In this document: in pieces, positions 33,911 to 45,300 of the stretch | Numbering within the stretch: the stretch's first letter is position 1 | Layout of the letters: each line of letters starts with the position of its first letter | Source: Leucocoprinus leucothites | Lineage: Eukaryota > Basidiomycota > Agaricomycetes > Agaricales > Agaricaceae | NCBI GenBank assembly: GCA_013368445.1 | Contig: JAACJO010000005.1 | Span: 434,001-498,000, forward strand | Length of the DNA: 64,000 bases | Reading direction: 5' to 3' | Translations under genes and position numbers: made by a program | Notes under the pieces: model-generated | What the model was told of the DNA's origin: nothing | The model's input: only the letters and a program-made list of their open reading frames with translations | Database searches by the model: none

Positions 33911-36900
33911 ATGAATGGTGACGGCAAAAGACACTCATTTCTGGATCTGTTACAGCACGTGATACCTGTCACAGGAATTCGTCGGTTTAGCTGGCCAGGA
34001 TGGGGAAAGTGTACGTCTTTTGTTACTTTGTTCTCTTCTTATTATACGGCTGATTTGCGTCTGCGCAAGGCCCATGCTCTGTAATGAGCCTGCCAGAACC
34101 CGCTTGGCGAGTGAGGAGTGAGTTTGATTCATATTATATCCTTTGAAAGTTTTGCTGATTTTTCAAAAGCACGACCATGTCCTTTTTACCAACGAGGGCG
34201 TTGCATTTTTGCAAACTCTTGTAATTTCCTGCATAGTGTGCCATCGCAACCTACACCGGACGCGAGGATAAGCGGGGAACACGCCGACAATAGGTCGTCT
34301 TCCATTCATTCCACACCAGCCAAACCTCCCGTCATTTCTATCGAGTCCCCTCACTCAATACGTTCGCCCCGTTCACCACGGCTCACGGGTTTACTTTTGG
34401 CACTGAAGGACGTTCTTGGTGATGATCCGGAGGATAATCTTGATCCAGAGTCGGTCGACCAGAATGTGGCAGTGACCTTGTCAAATACTTCTTGGTCGGA
34501 TGGCTCGACGACTTTTGTCGAGGAATCTACTCCAAGCCTCGCAAAGAACCTGGAAAATTGCTCCCCTTCGGCGCCCTCACATTCGATCGCTCCCTTCGAA
34601 ACTCATGAACCTCTCCTTGATGACCAGCATTCTTTTGTTCATGATTACCTGACTTACGACAACATAGATTCGGACGCTGGAAGTCCCTCATCTCAGCATC
34701 CAGATACCCCTTCGCAGAATGATACCTCTACTGCCCATGCATTTACACCCACCCCCCAACCCCTCATCAACACAATCAACAGCTCCCCAGTGGTCGAAGA
34801 CGGAGAAGAACAGCACGCCGATTCTATGCATTTGGGTGCTCGTGATGATCTCCTTTCCCCTGTCGAGATATCGCATCTCCAATTGGCAAATTTTGCGCGG
34901 GCGTCTACGGATTTGACAGAACACATTGATGAAGACATGGACACATGGCGTCCACTGCTCTCACTTGCCCTCCCCTTTGCCCTTTCACCGCCTCGGAGTC
35001 CGGCCGTTACATCCACCTTTGAGCTTCTAGGGTCACCTTTTGGCAGTCCTGGTGCTCGTGTGCTTTCCCCTCGCATCAGTGCCTTCATTGGAAGACACTC
35101 GACAGCTTCTGGCGGGGAACCGGAGGCGCCGGGTCCCCACGATTCTGATCTCGACTCGCCACAGAATCGTCCTATCCCGACTAGTGCCCAAATATCCCCT
35201 GCATTTCCGCCTGCCGCGGGGCCTTGTCCGACAATCTTTCCGACAGATCAGATGAACCTGAAACTGTTGCAAATACTTTTGAGAACCAGGTGGAACATCA
35301 GGTCTTAGCGAGGACAGACAACGATTTCGTGGAAGAGGGCGACGTGCAACAGGAGCGAGTGGATGAGGAGATGACAGAGGAAGAGGTGAACGGCGATATT
35401 CTGTTTGAGTCTGATCTTCAACAAAGTCCTGACCTCGATGGTGTTTATGCGGCAACTTACAATGACACCCGAAATTCTCTTCAACAAGACGCACACGCTT
35501 CTATCAAGTGTTCGAGTCGGACATCCCCCCGTTCTTTGTATCCCCAACAAGTTGAATCCTTCAGGTCGCCGATTGCCAGCTCGTCAATCATATCTGACGC
35601 CCAGCAGCTTGAAGGCACCCGAAGTATAGCCGACCCTGTTCAGTCAGTCAACAAACAACTTTCGCCCCCTGCCGAATCTCTTCCGGCGTCCCTTACCCTG
35701 ACACCTGAAGCACCCCTCGATGACCAAGGGACTGAAGCTATCTTCTCTTCCCTGGCTCAGGATATCTTGTCTGTTATTCCTTCGAACACCAGATTGCTGG
35801 AAGTCGAAGACAGCGAGCCCGTGGCGGCGGGGAATGTATCGAATGTCAATGAAGATGTACGATCCACCTATCTCGGAACTCCTGAAGAAGATAATCGCGG
35901 GGATGGAGGATCATTCATGTCATTATACGAGGTTTATTCTGACTTTTCCTCGTCACCTCCTCAGGGGTCGGCCTCGTTAATCGAAGTCCAGGATTATAGA
36001 TCCACTGATATCACTCCGGGAGAGTCGTCCAGTATATCAACACCCTGAGCTACGCTCATGAACAGGTTTCTACACCGCCTTCACCAGATATTCGAAATCA
36101 TCTCATGCGTAACGAGTCTCCGAGTTCGAATATGCCTTTGCGTTCTCGACATTCTTTCTCTGCATCGTCGCGCGCGAATGGGTTTGGATCCCCGGATGAG
36201 AATTTGGATGGACTTGGCTCTCCGACGACTGGAGATGGTGGTTCAAGAAAGGTTCCATTCGGATGGCGAAATTCTCGTGTTTCTGTAAGTATGCCTTCAT
36301 TTTGTTTCCGCTTTTGTGTAGCTTGCTGGATGCTGACCGTTGCTCTGCGTATAGAGTCGCTCCAGTAAAACTTCACGTACATCTCGGACTTCACGCACAA
36401 TAGTGAGGCCCTCCTTGCAGGCCCTGACTAGTCCTCCGCCTGCAGATGAACCCCCTTCTCTGAGTTCTTCACCCTCGAGTCCCCTTCCTCCCCCGAGTCG
36501 TCCTTCTTCTCATCTCAAACCACTTAGGCTGGTGAGTAGTTTCTGTCGTCTGATAGGCCAACTGAAGCTGAGGGAACGTGTGCAGTCGGTTATCCTGAAC
36601 TCTCAATCTCAACAGCCCCGTTCCGCACCTCCTTATGTTTCCTCTACGTTGCAACATGGACGCCAACAATCTGGTGAGTATCGGTCCCTCTAGTGGAAAG
36701 AGCGCTCCTCACAAGCGTTTAGCAAATTGTCACGAATCTATGTCAATCTCACGTGTATCATCAAACCATAGAATGTCCCACAATCATTCAGTGAGCAACA
36801 TTGGCCCGATGTTCAACCTACACAGTAGTTGACCCATGTCGCAGGTTTCTTCTCGCTTCTCATCAATATCTGATCGCATGCGCAATAACTTAGCTGCTTC

Positions 36901-38777
36901 TGACAATCGCATACCATCACCTCTCACCTCCGACAACTTTGCACAACTCTCAAATTTTGACCCACTGCAATCAGCACCCCTACCTTACTCGCATATCTGG
37001 CGCAGAGCGTCCATTCATTCCATAGTGTCGCAAGACGAATACTCTAGCACATCGAGCAGGTACTCTGACCGTGGTATCCGCCCTATAGACGAAGAGGATG
37101 ATGATTACGACGAACATGAATATCGAGAACATCACGTTGAATATAAAGAAGATGCAAGTGGACGTGCTTATCAACAAATCACTCCCCCTCCTATTCCCCC
37201 TCCTCCACACAGTGCTCCCGTCGTTCAGCAGACTGACCGTCCATTCTATCATGCCGTATCCACTGCAAAGCCGACCCTCATGTTTGCCATTGCTAGCGAC
37301 GATGTCGCGGAGGTTAGGCGAGTATTGGAGAACGGCGACGCAGGCCCGAACGATACTGTTGGCCCACAGACGGCATTGGAGTTTGCGTTGACAAATGAAA
37401 ATCTGCAAAACAAGATGGAGATTGTCAAAACGCTCCTGGCATATGGTGCTGATCCTCGAGTCGTGAAGCAACCAAGTGCCACGGTTGCTCAACACCGACG
37501 TGCTTCTGTTTCGGTGGGAGGCGAGCCTCCTAGAGTCGCGGAAGAACCTGCAGCTACGTTGTTGATGGATGTCGTTGATCCAGCAACCAGGTATGTGATC
37601 CGTCCGCATGGCTTCGATGAAATGTATTAATGGCAATGACGATATGATGCTTGTTCAGATATTATGTCGAGCGTGCCGATGCTCCTCATACCCGTCGCAC
37701 TTCGGCTCTCATACATCGATCTTTCTTCCGTCCTCTCACGAGAGTGCGGTATGAACTCATCGGTCAAGATTGTGTGCTCGAGCAATTGTTTAGAGTGTTG
37801 AGTATTCAGTCGCGCGGGCTTTCGACGGCCCCTATCGTAGTACTCCTATGTGGCCCCAGTGGACATGGCAAGAGCCTGCTTGCACGGAAGTGTACGTCGT
37901 TGTGACTTTGACTTGTGGATTTAGTGTGGATGCTCAGACCGATTCTTACTCTTATCGCCACTTAACAGTCGGATACTTGCTTGATGTGCCTACTCATACT
38001 GTCAATATGACGACGCTCAAGTCGACCCATGACTTGTGGCAATCGCATTCAATGAGTCCATACGAGGTACGTCATGCTCCTTGGGCCATGATCTTGTTCT
38101 AAGTTAGAATAGACCCCAACTACGTGTACTCTGGCAGAGTTTTTGATCAACAATGAAGGGAAGCGATGTGTTGTTGTGCTTGATGTAGGTGTTTTTGACT
38201 TGTAATATTCCACAATGATTTGACCATTGAAACAGGAGATTGAGAAAACCAACGAGGAGACTTTGTGGTCGCTACTCATGCCCTGGGAGTTAGGGCGGTG
38301 CTTGTTTGAGGCCGGCAACCGGCATATTGACGTCCGTAACGTCGTATGGTTGGGCACGTCAAACATCGGGCACGATCTTGTTTTCAAACACTACGAGTCC
38401 CGAGCGCGCCCTGACGAATTGATGGCGCGCGAAGAATATGTGGAGCTGATGGGTTTATTGCGCCCATTAGTGTCTGAGCGCCTTGGTGTGAGTATTCAAA
38501 CACAGGTCGTCCGGTAATCGTGCTGACAGTCGACAACTGACAGGCATCTGTTCTGTCAAGAGTTACCACGGTGTTGCCCTTTGTGCCTTTCACACTGGAG
38601 GAGAAGAAAGCTATTTGTTCGGAGGCGTTATACTCCTTGGGTGGGGAGGATGTGCGGACTTTATCTTCGCGGACGGTTGAATCTGTTATTCAAGGTGCTT
38701 TGGCGAGCTATTGTGCAGCTGAGGGTGCAAGATCGTTGCACCGGGCGATCTCGAATCAGCTGATGGATATAATCTAA
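33911..38777 (+). CDS. CCCH zinc finger - ankyrin - Clp-type AAA+ ATPase
   Basis: A long multi-exon gene. The first exons (33911-34008, 34070-34110, then from 34170) splice in phase and place a perfect C-x7-C-x5-C-x3-H finger ('CPFYQRGRCIFANSCNFLH') near residue 50, an RNA-binding type. About 700 disordered Ser/Pro-rich residues follow, with a frame change near 35200 and introns at ~36290-36355, 36532-36585 and 36673-36843. About two ankyrin repeats come next ('LMFAIASDDVAEVRRVLENG', 'EIVKTLLAYGADP'). The end is a Clp/HSP104-class AAA+ module: Walker A 'GPSGHGKS', Walker B 'RCVVVLDEIEK' split by an intron, sensor 1 'VWLGTSNIG', a candidate arginine finger in 'LSRV', and sensor 2 'GARSLHRAI'. 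Ankyrin plus one Clp AAA+ domain recalls CLPB/Skd3, a disaggregase. Whether the CCCH part belongs to the same transcript is unproven; the locus could be two genes split near 36 kb. Confidence 0.6.
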
Positions 38778-39358
38778 TGTTCGTTTATTTTCGTTTTCGC
38801 TTAGGGAGATTGGGTGTTCCGTTTTAGATACATTCGCTTATTTTCTATTGCTATTTGACATCGCTGAATTGTTTGAATTATTCCGTCCGCCTTATTCGCT
38901 TCCTGCTTAATCAAACGTCACACATTCTTCGCTCAGCCCTTGCATGGCGTCGGTACCCCAAGAAGAAGCGAAAAGCCCGATAAACCACAAATGGCCATGT
39001 AATTCCCGAATCATGAACTGTTTATTGATAGATCGAAGGTACGGCTGACGTCTGCTAGTGAGCTCACCCAGATTCGCTATGACAGGACGCGACAGGCATT
39101 TGATCAGAACTGATCCCGTTGCTCTTCGCTCTCTGTCCACGGAGCCTTATGAAGACGGGAGGCCCACAGGTGCTGTTGATCTCCCCCCTTTCTTTCTCTT
39201 GACATATCCTAGACTGCGGTCGTTTCGTTCCTTTCGGTTTGGTCATTCGAGGCCTCCCTTCCCTTCGTTTACAGCAATAATTTCTCCCCAGGTGGTTCAA
39301 TTTCCCACTTCTCCGCACTTCTCCGCGTTCTCTACTGCTATTCAGCTACTTTGTTGAG
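38778..39358. other. intergenic
   Basis: About 580 bases between the AAA+ gene and the SH3 gene, with CT-rich sequence near 39180-39340 that looks like a promoter. Open frames on either strand are not convincing. Confidence 0.45.
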
Positions 39359-40787
39359 ATGATACACCATCGTCGCGAGGCTGTACTCGGTCATCAGCCA
39401 TACTTGATGGCGAGAGACGACGGGAGTGATACTCAAACAAATGTAGTTTCGAAGAGTGTGCCCACATCAACGATGATTGTAGCAATCGTACTAAGCGTAG
39501 TGGGTCTACTGTTCTTCGTAGGTGAGTTGGTTGCATCCCTAGCCACGTGAAGGGCTTTTGAGCTGAAACACGGATTGTAATGTGGGCGTAGTTGTCGCGT
39601 TCTTTGCATATCGAGCGTGGAAACGAAGGGGGGATGGTTCGGTGGCCTCTGTTCCGGTGTCGAAAAAGAAGGGGAGGCAGGATATGCTACATATGCATGT
39701 GGACCTCGAAGCCGCGTCTGTGGCAGATGAGAAGGACGACCCGGAGCTGGAGAAACCGAAGCGTGCGGTTTTGGCCGCCAACAACGATGATACCTCATTT
39801 TGGCACACGAGCATCGATGGAAAGAACGACGAAATCGAACCGGCAGATCAATATGCTGAATGGATTCCCCAGATAAAATCAACAATGTATGGGACGGGTA
39901 TCTTGGCACCAAAGCCATCTTTCCAGAGTTACACACAGCCAAAGTCACCTCAAGGGCCTCGAGCAATGAATGACGCGGTGCTAGCCACGTCGAGCCAACC
40001 ATCTCAGCCTGTTCAAAGGCCTAATAGTGCAAGGGACGATGGGACGCCATCCACGTCCTTGTCCACATACTCTTCTGCATCCACCCAACGGGCTCAACCG
40101 GTCGAAGCGCGTAGGCCAGTGCATTGCACGACGCCTAGTTTGACTAGCAGTGAGCTGTTCGCTGTGTCACCCCCTCCGTCCTATTCCGCTGCAAATCGCC
40201 TTGGAGTGCTGAGTCGCGTTGCAGATATCGACGTTCTCGAACAGCGCAGATCTAGGATTGAAACTGACACCGAGAGTGTTGCAGCTTCACCTCCAGCTCT
40301 TCGAAGTGCCCGTACCCATGCACCTTCCCCGTTCCCCTTGGCTGCCTCGTCGAGATCGAATTTGGACGTTTCGCATGGTATTGCGATACCCCTCGCAAGT
40401 CCGACGCGTTCTGAATCTCGTATATCCATGAACACGAACACTCCAGGCTCTTATGCCTCGTCATACCTCCGTCATGTCAAAAACGGCTCGCAAACTTCCT
40501 TGGGCCGTGCATCTCCTAATGCAGAGCGTAGTGAGCTCCCTAGGTTGATGACCGTGGTCAATACGTTCGTGCCTAATCTGGAGGATGAGCTTTCGATCAA
40601 GGTCGGCGACACAATACGCATGTTGGAGGAATTTAAAGATGGATGGTGTACTGTCCAGTACGTGGGCAAGTATGACGCAGACAAGGGTGTTGTGCCGAGG
40701 ATTTGCCTCCGAGAACGCAGGAGTATCGTCCCCATTCGCAAGTCATCTATCAGCTCCTTGTCAAGTGCTGGCTCGTTTCGTCGTTAA
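39359..40787 (+). CDS. single-pass membrane protein with C-terminal SH3 domain
   Basis: Two exons (39359-39521, 39592-40787) give 452 residues. A short N-terminal outer part is followed by one membrane helix ('STMIVAIVLSVVGLLFFV', joined across the intron to VVAFFAY) and a basic RAWKRRG anchor. About 290 disordered Ser/Pro-rich residues come next. The C terminus is an SH3 domain: 'VVNTFVPNLEDELSIKVGD', 'MLEEFKDGWCTVQYVG' and 'GVVPRICL'. ALYDY is replaced by VNTFVPN, but the acidic 'EDELS', 'DGW' and 'G.VP' landmarks are present. The layout matches Fus1-type fungal proteins, which link the plasma membrane to polarity or cell-fusion machinery through SH3 contacts. That role is inferred from layout. 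A proline-rich partner is expected. Confidence 0.85.
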
Positions 40788-41283
40788 CGCCAGATATGAT
40801 GAAGGATGATGACTTCGACGTGTTGGATGATCTAGCCCTGAATACCAGAGTATGACTGATTCTGAACCGTATGATCTAGTTTTAAATACCGCACTCACTT
40901 GTTTCAAGTTTCTCGTGGTCTTGGACACTTTTCGCTTTTTAACCCCTGGTCATTTTTTTGAACTTTAGTAATCCGTATTTTTCGATTGGTTTTCATTCGC
41001 CAATCTCTCCTATGAAATATTCAGCTGGACATAGGGTAGATCTGTGATCTTGACACTTTGAAGAGTGTCAATACTGCTGTACTCTTACTTGTAGTCTCAA
41101 CGTCGGTTGTACCGCGTATTGTTGTGCAGTATCCCTCTGCGATAACTTGGTAGCATATTGAACCAGCAATAATAAATTTGCGCAACAGTAATGAACGTGC
41201 GGTGAAGCAACTGAGTAGAGTGAACTGGACAACATACTGATATTACTAGGGGTGTAAATGAAATATGATTACGACAAAGGTGT
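40788..41283. other. convergent intergenic region
   Basis: About 500 AT-rich bases between the stop of the SH3 gene (+) and the stop of PAM17 (-). Two 3' UTRs are expected; nothing else recognised. Confidence 0.5.
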
Positions 41284-42143
41284 TCACTCCTCAGCCAGAA
41301 CTGCCTTTCTTCTATACTTGGCCTGGTCCCTCAACCACTGAAAGTCTCATTAGAGGCGTAAAGAAACAAACAAGAGCGGGAACGAACCTGACGGTATTGA
41401 TGTATAGAGCCAATTTTCTCGCCTAGTGAGAGAAGTCTAACGGGTGAAGGGAAATAAAATGGGACTTTGACTCACCATAGTAATCGGGAATTGGACTAGT
41501 CGGACTTTGAAGGGAGGCGTCGACACGATTCTTGGCTATCCGTTGATAGAATTCAGCGTCTTTAGCATCGATGAGTGCAAGATTGTTGCGGTGGGACATT
41601 CGCCATAGTGACGTGCCGACAGTAGGCCCGATAAGAGCGCCAAAGCCTACGGGAAAAGTATCAGCATCGGCTATGAGGGTTGTTGGAACCCATAACAGAC
41701 GTACCGACGCAACCAACAGTGCAAATACCATAAAAAAAGAACGGGTCAATGCCCTATGGATTCTCTATTTCAACGACAGATCTAAATGATATGCTCGAAG
41801 ACACGTACCATGACCATTTTGGTCGGATCTGTGTCGAGGTTTCCGAAATAAGCGACCCCTCCGGCGAAACCCAAGAGGGCGCAAGGAATCGTCGCAGCCT
41901 ATATGAGTAACTGAGTAACACTTGACGACTGGAGGGAATATCAATACTCACGACTTGCCACTTGTGTTTGCTCCCTCGGATGGCCAAGTATTCCCGCCAC
42001 GAAAGAGTCGACGCAGTGTTCGCAGCTTGGTTTGAGCCTGTTGAAGCATACGTTCTGCAGAGAAAAAGTTGCTGCCTTGGCAATTGGCGTAGAATGCCTC
42101 TTGAAGTTATAGTGAGCGGACGACAAACCACGCGTTCTGCCAT
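41284..42143 (-). CDS. PAM17: mitochondrial import motor subunit PAM17
   Basis: PAM17 belongs to the presequence-translocase-associated motor at the inner mitochondrial membrane and helps arrange TIM23 with Pam18/Pam16. Six exons (42143-41952, 41898-41809, 41753-41705, 41646-41476, 41422-41388, 41337-41284) join to 196 residues. An N-terminal basic presequence with several Arg and no acidic residue near the start is followed by 'LSWREYLAIRGSKHKWQ'. Helix 1 is 'ALLGFAGGVAYFGNLDTDP' and helix 2 'IDPFFFYGICTVGCVGFG'. The conserved 'GPTVGTSLWRMSHR', 'KDAEFYQRIAKNRVDASLQS' and 'WLRDQAKYRRKA' follow. Length and motifs match the fungal family throughout. It is divergent from the SNF2 gene with a 211-bp gap. 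Confidence 0.95.
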
Positions 42144-42354
42144 GACGAGGTTCGAAGTTTGTAGAACACAAAGACTGGCAGTACTCGAAAGTATGCGGGC
42201 TGAGCACGTGAGACTTCGAGGCAAGATTCACCGTGGGAAGGCGCTTGTGAATATTAATAAATCGTCGCCTCCGAAACCTGAATTGACGCTGCACTACGAG
42301 TCACTTGTTTCCCAGCCCAATGCTTGGGTTTTAGCAACACGACCTTTCCGTGCC
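42144..42354. promoter_or_regulatory. divergent promoter of PAM17 and the SNF2 gene
   Basis: 211 bp separate the two chosen start codons. The frame of the SNF2 gene is open through this gap and into PAM17 exon 1, so an upstream start for SNF2 cannot be ruled out from sequence alone. Confidence 0.45.
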
Positions 42355-45300
42355 ATGCAATACTGTCCTCCCTGTGCAATATGTTGCACTTTATGCGCCG
42401 AGAAAACATCAAAAACACCCCTCAACTGTGCATTTGGTGACCCAACTCCCCAACCCAAGAAGCCCTTCGCCCTCAACAACCTCCTGGCCGTTGGAACCCT
42501 GATCTTTAAAAGAGTACCCCAGTCTGAGCCTTCGTTATGCGATCACCTTCACGCTGACGATGGTTGGCACGAGTTTGATGGCATATGGCATTCAAGCTAC
42601 CTGGAAAAAGATGACGCTGTTTTGGCCAAACACCTCCAGTTCCTGTCCCGCAATGATTTCATCAGAACGACATACAATATTACGGGTGACAACCTCACTC
42701 TGCGAATATACATTGTTCCCATTGACCTCAAGGGCGTAAAGGGCAGACTTCACCATAACAACCGAGGAGATAGCGTTCTGTACACCGCTAGACGGTACCT
42801 TCGTGGCCTGCTACCAAAGGTTTCTGTGGACAAAGAACGATGGTTTGGTCACCCTCCTAAAGACTCCATTGGCTCGGGGGCGTTTATATATGCACCACCG
42901 GTGTGTTCAACGACTTTGGTTCTAGCAACTCCATTAATTAGTTCTCAGGACGGCCGCACGCTAAGCGAAATATATAGCGATCTTGCCTCACCTAGGGTTG
43001 GCACGACCAACAACTGTATCGCTGCAGTGACACGCCTTCTTGACTATAATGACGACCTAGAAGGCCTTGGTTTTCGCAGTGTTTTATACCAGTATCAACG
43101 TCGTTCAATAGCCGCCATGATCACTCAGGAGCTTGACCCTCGTGCTGTTCCCGACCCTCTTTACCTGCCAGTGTCGACCATCAATGGGAAAGATATCTAC
43201 TTCCAACCTGGAACAATGGAATTTATGACCGAGCGCGGAATGGTCGCTCCAACTCGTGGGGGATTGCTTTGCGAGGAACTTGGTATATTAACAGTCTGAT
43301 CCGAAAGAAAATATAGCTCATGTGTCTTCTAGGTACTGGCAAAACAGTGATGGTTCTTGGCTTGATCTTGGCGACTCTGAACCAACTACCTTCACCTCCT
43401 GAAATGACTGCTGAGCCTCCCATTGTCCTCACTCCAATCGCACTCAGGACCTTTCCATCCGGACCATACGCTGCTGCCCGAAAAACCACCCCACACGACA
43501 AGGCAAACACCGACGAAAATGCTCCCCACATTCCTTCCCTAGTCGAACTATTGCTCCATATTGCCCGGACGACCCCTCTCCCAGACCATATCAATTCTAC
43601 CGCAGCTGAAGTGCGCCGTCGCGACGAAGCACACCTAGAACTCGAGAGTAGACTCGAAATGATGCCTCTAAACGATCTCTTACAAAAGAACGTCCCATTC
43701 TACTTAGATGCCCCCGAGGAAACAAACAACTCCCGGAGCTCGAGAAGAAGCAGAGTTTCAATGTCACCACATATCATGTACCTTTCTGCTACCACTCTTG
43801 TCGTTGTTCCACCAAACCTGCTAAGCCAATGGCACCGCGAGATCAACAAGCACTGTGAACGGCCCCTACGCGTATTAATCCTGAGGTCAGGGACCAAGGC
43901 TCCACCTGCCAGAAAGCTGGCAAATAAATATGATGTGTGCTTTCACGCTGCTCTACCTCGATCTATCGGATCTGACACTTTCTTGGCTAGATTATCTTAA
44001 TGACGTACAACAGTAAGTACTCCTAATTCTTCCTGTGCTTCTCATTCTCATGCCTGTCCTTTCACAGGATATACTGCAGAGGCAGCTCACAAAGATATTC
44101 AAAAACTACATTCCTTGCCACCTTGTCAATGCCGTGAAATTCCAGGTTCCCGTATACCCGACTGCAAGTGCCCTTCCCCGAGCGGTGTCTCACCTTTCCT
44201 CCAAGTGCGCTGGAAACGTCTAGTTATCGACGAAGGACATGTATCTGCCAGTCTATCTACGCATCTCACGCCATTTACTAAGCTCCTAAGCGTTGAAAGA
44301 AGATGGATTGTCACTGGTACGCCTACAACGAATTTGCTTGGCCTAAGTCTTGGGAAGAATACTATATCCGAGTTCGTCTCTCACACCGGCAAGGAAGATT
44401 ATTCGTATGACAATCAAGACCCAGATATCGTGGACGGAGAAAATTCCGACGCCCCAGACGAAGAAAACTCCAGTCACAGTCCCGCCTCCAGTCAAGAGAC
44501 GCCTCCAGCCCCAGAGGCCAAACACAGGATATGGAATAAGTTCGATAGAGAAGACCTCAACAAGCTAGACAATATGATCACCCATTTCGTCGCTGTGCCT
44601 CACTTCATCGCCAACCCGAAGTTAATGTCGACGCATATTCGTGATCCTCTAATGGACAAAGAAGGTCCTCGACCTGGATCCATACAAGTGTTGGATCAGG
44701 TTATGGAAATGATCATGATCCGACATAGGGTAGAGGACGTTGAAAAGGATATTATGCTGCCTCCTGTGGTGCACGAGTCTATTCTTCTGGATTTGGACCC
44801 TGTCGTGGTGAAATCGTATAATGCTTTGCAGGCCACGATCGCGATCAATGCCATTGATTCGCAGCGAACTGACCAGGTAAGTAGTTGTGTGAGATCTAAT
44901 CACCCATTATAATAATCTCTTTCATAGGATTACCTCTTCCATCCTAGAGTGAGTGATTGTAACCCCTCAAGGCGGTTATTTTGACCTTGTTCGCGTAGAA
45001 CACCGAGTACCTGCAGTTGACCGTGAAAAACATGTCACAGTAAGTGAACTCCTTTCACACGTGCTCATATCTACTCACATGTTTAGACTCATGTTTTGGT
45101 CCGTCGACGAAACATTCTACAACGTTGATCAACTCGTCGAAAACGCTCAAGCTCACATTGAACGTGCAATCCAACGGAACATGCCCCAAGAAGATATTCA
45201 GCTCCTTCGAGACGCACTCCATCACAGGTGAGTAAAGTCGTTGTTGTGTTATTGTCTTGACTTAGATTCTCTGCTAGTCAACTAGCTGCCGCCGACCCAT

